A stretch of 41,855 nucleotides of DNA from Achromobacter sp. ASV32 (GTDB lineage Bacteria > Pseudomonadota > Gammaproteobacteria > Burkholderiales > Burkholderiaceae_B): the NCBI RefSeq assembly GCF_016428805.1, contig NZ_JAELTJ010000044.1, forward strand, positions 1-41,855, given 5' to 3'. The notes beneath the pieces were generated by a model. It saw only the letters and a list, made by a program, of their open reading frames with translations. It was not told the origin of the DNA and searched no databases. Both the position numbers and the translations under genes were made by a program. How positions within the stretch are numbered: position 1 is the first letter of the stretch; every line of letters begins with the position of its first letter. Shown in pieces: positions 32,937 through 40,161 of this stretch.

Positions 32937-33917
32937 ATGTCCACTTCCGTATCGGTGCAGCAGCAGATGACCGCCCTGCTCGGCCAACTGGCCCCGCAAG
33001 AGGGCTACACCCGGTCGCGCCTGGACGGCGTGCGCTTCATGCGCGCCAACCGCCCTGTGGGACGCACCCCGGTGCTGTATGAGCCCAGCATCGTCATCGT
33101 CTGCCAGGGTTCCAAGCGCGGCTACGTGGCGGACAAGGTCTACCGCTATGACGCGCAGCATTACCTGGTGCTGTCCGTGCCGCTGCCGTTCTCCACCGAA
33201 ACCGACGCCACCGAGGACGAACCGTTGCTGGCGGTATCCGTGCGCCTGGACATGACGACGGTGGCGGACCTGGCGATCGAAGTCGATGGCGACGACATGC
33301 AGCCGGCGGATCAGGCCGGGCCGCGACGGGCGCTCGACGCACGCCAAGACCGCACCCCGCAAGGCATTGTCTCCACGCCACTGGACGACGCCTTGGCCGA
33401 CACCACCCTGCGGCTGTTGCGCGCACTGTCCTCGTCCATCGAGGCCAAGGTGCTCGCCCCAGGCATCGTGCGCGAGCTGTGCTTTCGCGTCCTGCAAAGC
33501 GAACAAGGCGGCGCGATCCGGGCAGCCTTGGCCAGCCAAGGCAACTTCGGCCGCATCTCGCGCGTCTTGCAGAGCATCCACAACGACTACGCGCGCCCCC
33601 TGGACGTCGGTTCGCTGGCCCGCGAAGCCGGCCTGAGCGTGCCCGCCTTTCACGCCCATTTCAAGGCCATCGCCCGCACGTCCCCGATTCAATACATCAA
33701 GTCCGTCCGGCTGCATCAGGCCCGCCTGCTGATGATCCGCGACAACCTGACCGCCGCGGCCGCCTCCGCGCGCGTCGGCTACGAAAGCGCCTCCCAATTC
33801 AACCGGGAATTCAAACGACAGTTCGGGCGCAGTCCGGGCGAGGAAGTGCGAGAGATGAAATTCGCGTTTTCGTTATTGCCCGCGGCGCAGCTGGAGGCCG
33901 TCGCAAGCTCGCATTGA
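32937..33917 (+). CDS. AraC-family transcriptional regulator (AraC_N / YqhC-like)
   Basis: 326 residues. The N-terminal domain (EPSIVIVCQGSKRGYVADKV, then YDAQHYLVLSVPLPF) is the AraC_N type found in YqhC; the C-terminal domain has two helix-turn-helices, SLAREAGLSVPAFHAHFK and ARVGYESASQFNREFKRQFG. YqhC activates an aldehyde reductase in response to aldehydes; here the divergent target is an SDR, which fits the same scheme. Shine-Dalgarno is weak. Tandem 11-bp repeats lie upstream. Confidence 0.93.
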   Translation: MSTSVSVQQQMTALLGQLAPQEGYTRSRLDGVRFMRANRPVGRTPVLYEPSIVIVCQGSKRGYVADKVYRYDAQHYLVLSVPLPFSTETDATEDEPLLAVSVRLDMTTVADLAIEVDGDDMQPADQAGPRRALDARQDRTPQGIVSTPLDDALADTTLRLLRALSSSIEAKVLAPGIVRELCFRVLQSEQGGAIRAALASQGNFGRISRVLQSIHNDYARPLDVGSLAREAGLSVPAFHAHFKAIARTSPIQYIKSVRLHQARLLMIRDNLTAAAASARVGYESASQFNREFKRQFGRSPGEEVREMKFAFSLLPAAQLEAVASSH

Positions 33918-33929
33918 TCGCGCCATGCG

Positions 33930-34280
33930 CTATTCGTGCTGCAGAATATTGAGCAGCGTCCCCGCGGGATCCCGGACGTAGAACCGCCGTACGCCCCACG
34001 GCTCGCTGACCGGCCCGTACTCCAGCGCAACACCGGCCGCTTCGACCCGGCGCAGGGCTTCAGCCAGATCATCCACCTCGATCGACAGCGTCGGCAGCGG
34101 CGTGTCAGAACCTCCCTGGCTCCCCACACTGAGCTGCGCCGTCATCTTGCCCGGCCCCGCGTAGGTGCGTATCCAGCCGTGGTCCATGGCCAGGTCCAAC
34201 CCCAGAATGTCCCGGTAGAACCGATCCACCACGGCAGGGTCGGCTGCAGGGATATTGGCGATGATGCGTTTGACTTGCAT
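33930..34280 (-). CDS. VOC-family protein (glyoxalase/bleomycin-resistance fold)
   Basis: 116 residues, one pair of VOC modules: RIIANIPAADPAVVDRFYRDILGL at the start and FYVRDPAGTLLNILQHE at the end. The first position normally held by a metal-binding His is Asn (IANIPA), so it may bind a ligand without catalysis, as the antibiotic-sequestering members do. It begins 9 bp after the MerR-ATPase gene, so the two are co-transcribed and may act together in sensing or resisting a compound. Confidence 0.85.
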   Translation of the reverse strand: MQVKRIIANIPAADPAVVDRFYRDILGLDLAMDHGWIRTYAGPGKMTAQLSVGSQGGSDTPLPTLSIEVDDLAEALRRVEAAGVALEYGPVSEPWGVRRFYVRDPAGTLLNILQHE

Positions 34281-34289
34281 GGGGTTGTC

Positions 34290-35318
34290 CTATGGGTAGT
34301 CAGGTGATCGGCGCGTCACGCGTTCCCGCACCTCGGGCGATGCCAGGCACATCGTCACCGCCTCGTATCCTGGCGCGCCGACATACGGCGCCACGTGGCG
34401 CGGCGGACTGTGATTGGCCGGGCAAAGCAGAATCGCCTCGTCCGGCCCGACCGCGGCAAGGTCAAGAATAGCCGTAGAGCGCGTCATCAAGAAGAGCGGC
34501 CGGCCTGCATGCCGGGCGCGATGGCGCAGATGCGCCATCAGGGCTGCCTGCGTGGCGTGGTCCAGGCCTTGCTCGACCATGTCCACCACCCACACCTCGG
34601 GCCCGTCAGCCAGCAGGCTGGCCAGCAACGCCACCAGCGCGTCGGATCGCGCCGCCCCCTCGCCGACCAGCCACGCCAGCGCCTCATTGACGCGTGCCTG
34701 CAGCGCAGCGTCGGCCGCGAGCCGCGCCTTGGCGGCCGCGCATCCGTCGTCCAGGCGATCCAAGCCCAGGAAAGCGGCATTGGGCAAGGCCTGGGCCAGG
34801 CGCTGCGCCAACCGGGTCTTGCCGCTACCCAACGAGCCGATCAGGTAATTCAAGGGCCGGACGTCCCGCAGTTCGAACCATTCGCCGCCCCACGGCCAGG
34901 GCAGCGCAAACGCCGCACGAATGCCCGTCGGCCGACCCAGCAAGCCGGCCAGCGCCGCGCCCGACGGCATCTGGCCCTGCGCCAGGTCCGCCTGGATACT
35001 CCGCACCTTGTCCAATTTTCCTGCCAGCGCCTGGATGTCGCCGGCCAGCGCCGCATCGTGCGCCGCCAACGCCGCTTGCAGGCTGGCCGGATCGCCATCC
35101 AGCACCCCGGCCACCTGCTCCAGACTAAGCCCCAACCCGCGCAACGCCGCCACCTTCGCCGCACGCGCCATATCTGCGGCGTCGTACATTCGGTACCCCG
35201 CCTCGCTGCGGCCTGGATTAACCAAGCCCTGGCGCTCATACAGCCGCAACGCCTTGACCGACACGCCAATTTGCCTGGCGGCCTCGGAAGCACTCATGCA
35301 CGATTGAGAAGCACGCAT
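34290..35318 (-). CDS. MerR-type DNA-binding domain fused to an ABC-class (AAA_21-like) ATPase
   Basis: 342 residues. Residues 8-75 are a MerR winged helix (SASEAARQIGVSVKALRLYE, then AGYRMYD), residues 80-115 a dimerisation helix. Instead of a small effector domain, residues about 145-335 are a P-loop ATPase: Walker A GSLGSGKT (161-168), Walker B VWVVDM (242-247) with VEQGLD after it, and LFLMTRSTAILDL, matching the THSPxxLD-type switch loop of OLD/RecF-like ABC ATPases. The ABC signature motif is not obvious. AAGGG precedes the ATG at 35318. It leads an operon with a VOC protein. A regulator whose DNA binding depends on ATP is implied. Confidence 0.85.
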   Translation of the reverse strand: MRASQSCMSASEAARQIGVSVKALRLYERQGLVNPGRSEAGYRMYDAADMARAAKVAALRGLGLSLEQVAGVLDGDPASLQAALAAHDAALAGDIQALAGKLDKVRSIQADLAQGQMPSGAALAGLLGRPTGIRAAFALPWPWGGEWFELRDVRPLNYLIGSLGSGKTRLAQRLAQALPNAAFLGLDRLDDGCAAAKARLAADAALQARVNEALAWLVGEGAARSDALVALLASLLADGPEVWVVDMVEQGLDHATQAALMAHLRHRARHAGRPLFLMTRSTAILDLAAVGPDEAILLCPANHSPPRHVAPYVGAPGYEAVTMCLASPEVRERVTRRSPDYP

Positions 35319-35430
35319 ACATCACCCTTTATGTTGACCAAGAGCCGTCAGCGTGAGGGTGGCCCCAGGGGTCGGGTCAAGCATCCGTTGTCCGCTCAAT
35401 CTCAGTCAAGCAACATTCGGCAGCCGCGCG

Positions 35431-36573
35431 CTACCCGGCCACGCGCTGAAATGACGCCCGATAATCAATCGGTTCCAGGTGAAGCTGATCGTGCAGCCGG
35501 CCCTTCAGGATATAAAGCTTGGGCACATCGCTGAACTGGAATACGCGGTAAAGGTGAAATGCATCTTCCTTCTCCTCCGAAAATTCCAGTTCGTTGCGGC
35601 TGATGATGAATGACGAGGCATGGCCACCGTTCGTGGTTTTCACCTCGATGAAACGGTGTTGGCTTGGCGTTTCGTGCGACAGGATGTCGTAACCGACGCC
35701 ATCCCCCAGCCGATCCGATACCCAGTCCAGTTGTTCGAAGAGTTCCGGATACCCGGCCTCGACAAGGCGGCGTTGCTCGAACCCGATCACCCAGTGTTCG
35801 CCGGCACGCCCTAATTTTCGGTTCGCTTCGTCGCGCTGCGCCCAGTTGGTTTTACGCGGCAACCTGAGTTTGGATACGCCCTTTTCCAGCTGCGCCACTG
35901 TTTCAAGCGCCGGCGGGTCCACCAAGGACGCGTGAAATGTCCGTTCGCCCGGCGTCTTGACTTCCTCGAGCGCGTCAAAGACCTGTGAAACCAGGGCCGG
36001 CTGCGCTTGAATGAACCGCTGCACCACCTGGCGCAGCAGCAATTGCGCGTTGCCTCGAGGCTTGTAGCCACGAATGAACGGCAATTCCAGGCCGTTCAAG
36101 ATCGCGCTGATGTTCTGGTACTTCAGTTCCACCGACGCTTTGCTGCGGTTGCGCAATTGCGGACGCAGCTGCGCATTGAATTCCGACTTCACATAGCCCT
36201 GTTGCGCGGCTTCCAGCCGAAGCATCTCGAAGTACGACGCGACGGTGGCCTGCACCTCGTCCGCGGTCCAATCCTCGCCGATGGTCACGACTTCAAAACC
36301 CAGCTGTTGCAGCCGGGGCACGACGGTCGCCTCGCCCCCGGAAAAGTCCGTGGGTTTCAGCGGCCCCTCGTCGGGAAACTGATAGCCAAACGCCACGCCG
36401 ACGATGGCCTTGGAATCGCACAACTGCCCGGTCTTGGCGTTGCGCACCAGAAAGCTGCGCGACTTCGCGTACCCGTAGCGCGACAGAAAGGCCGTTCGGC
36501 CAAGTTGCGCGAACTCGTCCAGTGCGCGTTGAACGGCGGCCGGGCTCTGCAAGCGGGACAGTTCCACCGCCAT
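35431..36573 (-). CDS. Restriction-like protein: ScoMcrA-type head domain plus DUF3883 nuclease domain
   Basis: 380 residues. Residues 1-100 (ALDEFAQLGRTAFLSRYGY, DSKAIVGVAFGYQF, DFSGGEATVVPRLQQLGFEV) resemble, from memory, the N-terminal head domain of ScoMcrA-type modification-dependent restriction enzymes. Residues about 255-345 are DUF3883, a PD-(D/E)XK-like fold with Asp296 (GVGYDILS) and Glu310-x-Lys312 (FIEVKTT) as the catalytic set. Middle part is helical. No methyltransferase is nearby, so it would cut modified DNA or act as a stand-alone guard. A candidate promoter for it lies in the AT-rich spacer 36640-36700. Slightly lower GC than the metabolic genes around it. Confidence 0.82.
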   Translation of the reverse strand: MAVELSRLQSPAAVQRALDEFAQLGRTAFLSRYGYAKSRSFLVRNAKTGQLCDSKAIVGVAFGYQFPDEGPLKPTDFSGGEATVVPRLQQLGFEVVTIGEDWTADEVQATVASYFEMLRLEAAQQGYVKSEFNAQLRPQLRNRSKASVELKYQNISAILNGLELPFIRGYKPRGNAQLLLRQVVQRFIQAQPALVSQVFDALEEVKTPGERTFHASLVDPPALETVAQLEKGVSKLRLPRKTNWAQRDEANRKLGRAGEHWVIGFEQRRLVEAGYPELFEQLDWVSDRLGDGVGYDILSHETPSQHRFIEVKTTNGGHASSFIISRNELEFSEEKEDAFHLYRVFQFSDVPKLYILKGRLHDQLHLEPIDYRASFQRVAG

Positions 36574-36702
36574 CAGGCCCCCACCCTATTGCCTGCCGGG
36601 CAGTACCTGCCGCAGGAGATGCATTCACGTTGTGGCATCGAAAGTATGACGACTAAGAATTTAGAAGTAACACTCGATGCTACTGCATCCTACTTTGCCG
36701 TA

Positions 36703-37113
36703 TTACCCATGGTCCGGGCTGGACGCCGCCCGCGCAATCGCCGCATCCTGCTCCGGCGTCCCGCCGGACACCCCCAGCGCCCCCAGCAACGTCCCTTGCT
36801 CGTCAAACAGCGGTATCCCGCCGCCCATCAGCAACAGGCCCCCTGCATGCACATGATCAAAGTGCGGCGCCGGCACGCCCACCTGCAACGGCGCATTCAG
36901 CGCCTCGCTGGGCATCCGGAACATCACCGACGCCCGCGCCTTGGCCAGCGCCAGTTCGTTCGACGCCAGCCACGCGTCATCCATGCGCGTAAACGTGACC
37001 AGGTTCGCGCCGCGGTCCAGCACCACAAACACCGCCCTCACCCCGGCCTGCTCGGCGGCTTGGCGGCCCCGGGCCACCAGGCGATGCGCGTGATCGATCG
37101 CGATGTCAGGCAT
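36703..37113 (-). CDS. GlcG/HbpS-family heme-binding-fold protein
   Basis: 136 residues from ATG 37113, with GGAG upstream. The family pattern is clear: ARGRQAAEQAGVRAVFVVLD, the SNELALAKARASV helix, GGLLLMGGGIPLFDEQGTLLGALGVSGGTPEQD. GlcG-like proteins accompany many oxidoreductase genes; HbpS binds heme, but most members have no proven function. Its start overlaps the end of the SDR gene by eight bases, so it is the second gene of that operon and likely assists the SDR or the same pathway. Confidence 0.88.
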   Translation of the reverse strand: MPDIAIDHAHRLVARGRQAAEQAGVRAVFVVLDRGANLVTFTRMDDAWLASNELALAKARASVMFRMPSEALNAPLQVGVPAPHFDHVHAGGLLLMGGGIPLFDEQGTLLGALGVSGGTPEQDAAIARAASSPDHG

Positions 37114-37882
37114 TCTGCGACCACTCCGTCGCCTGCCACTGTTTGGCCACATCGATCGTCGCAAGCGGCCGCATCGTGCGGTACAGGTGTTTCTCGGCGG
37201 GAATGATCTCGACCATCGCGTCGATCATTTCCTGCGGATCGGCCTGGTGCAGCAGGCTTGCGCTGAAGTCCGGCATCGGCACCACCGCCTTGTCGGCGTC
37301 GTACCACTGCACGAAGCTCTCAGCGCCCGTGTCGTTGAAACCCGTGCCAAAGACGCCGGGGTTCACGGTGGCGACCTTCACGCCATGGGGTTCCAACTCG
37401 GCCTTCATCGATCCGGCAATCGCTTCGATCGCGTGCTTCGTCGCGCAGTAGATGCCCAGAAACGGCACCACCAGAATGCCGCCCATCGACGACGTCCACA
37501 CCACCTTGCCCGACCGACGCGCCACCATTCTGGGCACGATGGCCTGCACCAGCTGCAAATGCCCGAACACGTTGATGTCGAACGATTCTCGGACCCGCTG
37601 CATCGGGATATCCGCGATCGAGCCCCCTTCCATCACCCCCGCGTTCAGCACCAGCACGTCGGGATCAAAGCGGCCGGCGTGCGCGATATCGATGCTGTCC
37701 AGCAGGTTGAGCTTGATGACCTCCATGGCCACGCCCGCCTCGGCGGCATCTGCCCGCAGGCTGCGCACCTGCGGCCAGGTTTCGGCGGTGGCCACGACCT
37801 GGTGGCCCTGACGCGCCAATTCAATCGCCGCGCCCCGGCCAAAACCCGAGCTGGCGCCTGTAATCAAGATCTTTTGCGACAT
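37106..37882 (-). CDS. Short-chain dehydrogenase/reductase (SDR)
   Basis: 258 residues from ATG 37882, placed nine bases after AAGGA; an ATG at 37891 lies too close to that site. SDR marks: ILITGASSGFGRG, LNAGVMEGG (NAG motif), VWTSSMGGI (Ser), YCATK (Tyr/Lys) and VNPGVFGTGF. It is a classical NAD(P)-dependent oxidoreductase acting on a small alcohol or ketone. Co-transcribed with the GlcG-like gene and divergent from a LysR regulator (37961), which likely controls the pair. Confidence 0.92.
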   Translation of the reverse strand: MSQKILITGASSGFGRGAAIELARQGHQVVATAETWPQVRSLRADAAEAGVAMEVIKLNLLDSIDIAHAGRFDPDVLVLNAGVMEGGSIADIPMQRVRESFDINVFGHLQLVQAIVPRMVARRSGKVVWTSSMGGILVVPFLGIYCATKHAIEAIAGSMKAELEPHGVKVATVNPGVFGTGFNDTGAESFVQWYDADKAVVPMPDFSASLLHQADPQEMIDAMVEIIPAEKHLYRTMRPLATIDVAKQWQATEWSQNA

Positions 37883-37960
37883 GGTCTGCATTCCTTGCGT
37901 GCTGGTGTGAATTCCTGCCAGCCAGTGTAGGAAGCCGCTACTATCAAAACAATCACATCA

Positions 37961-38884
37961 ATGCTTGGCGACTCGATGAATCCCATTCACCAATTCAAAG
38001 GCTGCGACCTGCTGGCCCTGAACGTCTTCCTGGCCGTCGCCGCCCACCGCAACTTTCGTGCGGCGGCCAAGGAAGTCGACATCACGGCATCCGCGGTCAG
38101 CCATTCCATCAAGACCCTCGAGCAACGGCTGGGCGTACGGCTGCTCAATCGCACCACGCGCAGCATGTCGTTGACCGATGCCGGCGAGCGGCTGGCGGCC
38201 CGGCTACGCCCGACCCTGTCATCGCTCAGCCACGCCCTGCAGGAAATCGACGACCTGCGCGAAACGCCCAGCGGCACGGTGCGCATCAACGCCAGCGAAG
38301 GCGCGGTGCGGTTGGTTCTCAGGCCGCTACTGGCGCGTTTTCTGCGCACGTATCCGCAGGTGCATCTGGATATCGTCTGCGACGGCAGGCTGAGCGACGT
38401 GGTGGGCGAAGGCTTCGACGCAGGCATCCGGCTGGCCGAGGCCGTGCCGCAGGACATGATCTCGGTGCGAGTCGGCGGCCCGGTACGCTTCGCGGCCGTG
38501 GCCTCCCCGGCGTACCTCGCCGCGCGAGGCCGGCCCACGGTGCCGCAGGATCTGCATCAGCATGACTGCATCCGGTTTCGCTTTGACAGCGGGGGCCTGT
38601 ACCGCTGGGAGTTCGCGCGGCATGGGGTGCAAGAAAGCATCAACGTGAACGGGCCGCTGACGCTGACGGACCAGCCGCTGATGGTGGACGCGGCGGTGGA
38701 TGGCATCGGCATTGCCTTCGTGCCGGACCATCTTGCGGTGCAGGCGCTGGAGGACGGCAGGCTGGAACGGGTACTGGAAGATTGGTGCCCGGCGTATCCG
38801 GGGCTGTGTCTTTATTACTCGGGGCACCGGCATGTGTCGGGTGCGTTGCGGGCGTTGATTGAGATGTTGCGGGAGGCTGTGTAA
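37961..38884 (+). CDS. LysR-family transcriptional regulator
   Basis: 307 residues from ATG 37961; ATG 37976 (NPIHQFKGCD) is an equally possible start and neither has a good Shine-Dalgarno. Helix-turn-helix: LNVFLAVAAHRNFRAAAKEV, SAVSHSIKTLEQRLG, RLLNRTTRSMSLTDAG. The C-terminal effector domain has the CrgA-type look (SEGAVRLVLRPLLARFL, DAGIRLAEAVPQDM, GIGIAFVPDHL). It is divergent from the SDR/GlcG operon. The gene marks the end of the GC-rich metabolic part; composition changes right after it. Confidence 0.92.
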   Translation: MLGDSMNPIHQFKGCDLLALNVFLAVAAHRNFRAAAKEVDITASAVSHSIKTLEQRLGVRLLNRTTRSMSLTDAGERLAARLRPTLSSLSHALQEIDDLRETPSGTVRINASEGAVRLVLRPLLARFLRTYPQVHLDIVCDGRLSDVVGEGFDAGIRLAEAVPQDMISVRVGGPVRFAAVASPAYLAARGRPTVPQDLHQHDCIRFRFDSGGLYRWEFARHGVQESINVNGPLTLTDQPLMVDAAVDGIGIAFVPDHLAVQALEDGRLERVLEDWCPAYPGLCLYYSGHRHVSGALRALIEMLREAV

Positions 38885-38917
38885 AGGTTGAGTTGCTAAC
38901 GTCGACTTCCTGTATCA

Positions 38918-38935
38918 TGTACGTTATTTTGTACA
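38918..38935. promoter_or_regulatory. Inverted repeat ahead of the toxin-antitoxin operon
   Basis: TGTAC (38918-38922) and GTACA (38931-38935) are perfect arms around the 8-bp AT-rich spacer GTTATTTT, 23 bp before the antitoxin ATG. Phd-type antitoxins repress their own operon by binding such dyads. Confidence 0.6.
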
Positions 38936-38958
38936 AAACCTAGTCTAGGAAAAAAGCC

Positions 38959-39261
38959 ATGGCCATCTCTTCCAGTGACGTCATCCCGCTGTCCCAAGCC
39001 CGGGCGAACCTGTCCGAGTTGGCCGATCAGGTAAAGGCTGGCGCAGAAAAAATCGTGACCAAAAACGGGGAAAGCTACGTCGCCATCATTGACGCCCAAC
39101 GGTTGGATTACTACCACCAGCTAGAGCGTGAACGCATCCATCTTCTGGTCATAGAAGACGCGGGCAAGGGCTTGGCTGATGTGTATGCCGGAAAGGTGAA
39201 AGACGCCCGTGACACGCTCACAGCGCTCAAACGCCGCGGCACGACCAAAGCTGCTCGCTAA
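38959..39261 (+). CDS. Phd/YefM-family antitoxin
   Basis: 100 residues. The N-terminal part DVIPLSQARANLSELADQV followed by KIVTKNGESYVAIID is the Phd/YefM DNA-binding fold; the C-terminal half is a charged, flexible toxin-binding tail. It should neutralise the ParE-like toxin encoded 17 bp downstream and repress the operon, and be degraded faster than the toxin. An inverted repeat lies in its promoter region. GC content is lower than in the metabolic genes, consistent with a mobile module. Confidence 0.92.
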   Translation: MAISSSDVIPLSQARANLSELADQVKAGAEKIVTKNGESYVAIIDAQRLDYYHQLERERIHLLVIEDAGKGLADVYAGKVKDARDTLTALKRRGTTKAAR

Positions 39262-39278
39262 CGGACGGAGTTCACCGA

Positions 39279-39665
39279 GTGCCCGTTCTCTATACCGTCA
39301 AACTCACTGCGCACTTCGAGACCAACCTTGAAGAGATCGATGCGTTTCTTCAAAAAGCCGACATTCCCCACGCATTCGATATGTTGCTGGATGAATTGAC
39401 GGACACTGTCGTCCCCAACCTGGAGCGCTATCCGAGCTTAGGGCGACTGTTTCTGGAACGCCCGGCCCGATCGGTCGAAGCGCTCAACGGCATCGAACGC
39501 CTGACCAAGCAACTCGACGCTATCGACGACAACGGCGAATTGCGCGAATACGTGATGACGCATTACCTGCTGCTATATGCACGCATCGGCAGCACGGTAT
39601 ATTTGCTTTCGATCCGGCACCACCGGCAACTGTCGTTTGATTTGGAAGGCCATTGGTTGGAGTGA
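39279..39665 (+). CDS. RelE/ParE-superfamily toxin
   Basis: 128 residues from a GTG at 39279, with CGGAG 9-13 bases upstream. The pattern YTVKLTAHFETNLEEIDAFL, PNLERYPSLGRLF and the closing strands LLLYARIGSTVYLLSIRHHRQLSFD fit the RelE/ParE fold. It is longer than usual (about 95-105), with an inserted helical part near residues 65-85. Whether it cleaves mRNA on the ribosome (RelE) or blocks gyrase (ParE) cannot be told; the lack of a Lys/Arg-rich RelE core favours ParE slightly. Confidence 0.85.
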   Translation: MPVLYTVKLTAHFETNLEEIDAFLQKADIPHAFDMLLDELTDTVVPNLERYPSLGRLFLERPARSVEALNGIERLTKQLDAIDDNGELREYVMTHYLLLYARIGSTVYLLSIRHHRQLSFDLEGHWLE

Positions 39666-39789
39666 GTAGACACGTTTCTTTCACAGAGAGCGGTCCACAG
39701 CTCATCCACTTACGAGCCTGCACCGTCGCTGATAAGCGATCCCAATGGATCCACCGACTCACCAGCAGCATCACGCTGAGAATTCATTC

Positions 39790-40140
39790 ATGACCGATAC
39801 GCTCAAAAATCTTAGCCAGCAACAAAGCGAGTTCGCAAAGGAACGCGATTGGGAGCAGTTCCATTCGCCCAAGAACTTGGCGTCTGCGCTGATCGTGGAA
39901 GCAGGGGAATTACTCGAGCATTTTCAGTGGCTGACAGAAGAGCAAAGCCGGGCACTTTCTGCTGAAAAGCTCGAAGCTGTTGGTAGCGAGATAGCGGATG
40001 TGCTCCTTTATCTCGTTCAACTGAGCAACGTGCTTGGGATTGATCCTGTGCGAGCTGCGCAGGCAAAAATTCTGATCAACTCGCAGAAGTACCCAGTCAA
40101 CCGCGCCAAGGGTCGCAGCACGAAATACGATCAACTTTGA
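39790..40140 (+). CDS. MazG-like nucleotide pyrophosphohydrolase (dCTPase type)
   Basis: 116 residues from ATG 39790. All-alpha NTP-pyrophosphatase fold with the metal motif ExxE (Glu37, Glu40 in IVEAGELLEHFQW) and ExxD (Glu67, Asp70 in GSEIADVLLYLVQL), plus the AKGRSTKYDQL tail seen in the small dCTPase/DCTPP1 group. It hydrolyses (d)NTPs, often modified ones, to monophosphate and pyrophosphate. Stop codon is 21 bp before the start of the nuclease-helicase gene, so the two form an operon. In this setting a nucleotide-pool function linked to defence is plausible, not shown. Confidence 0.9.
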   Translation: MTDTLKNLSQQQSEFAKERDWEQFHSPKNLASALIVEAGELLEHFQWLTEEQSRALSAEKLEAVGSEIADVLLYLVQLSNVLGIDPVRAAQAKILINSQKYPVNRAKGRSTKYDQL

Positions 40141-40161
40141 CGTGCTGGAACAGGTGCAATC

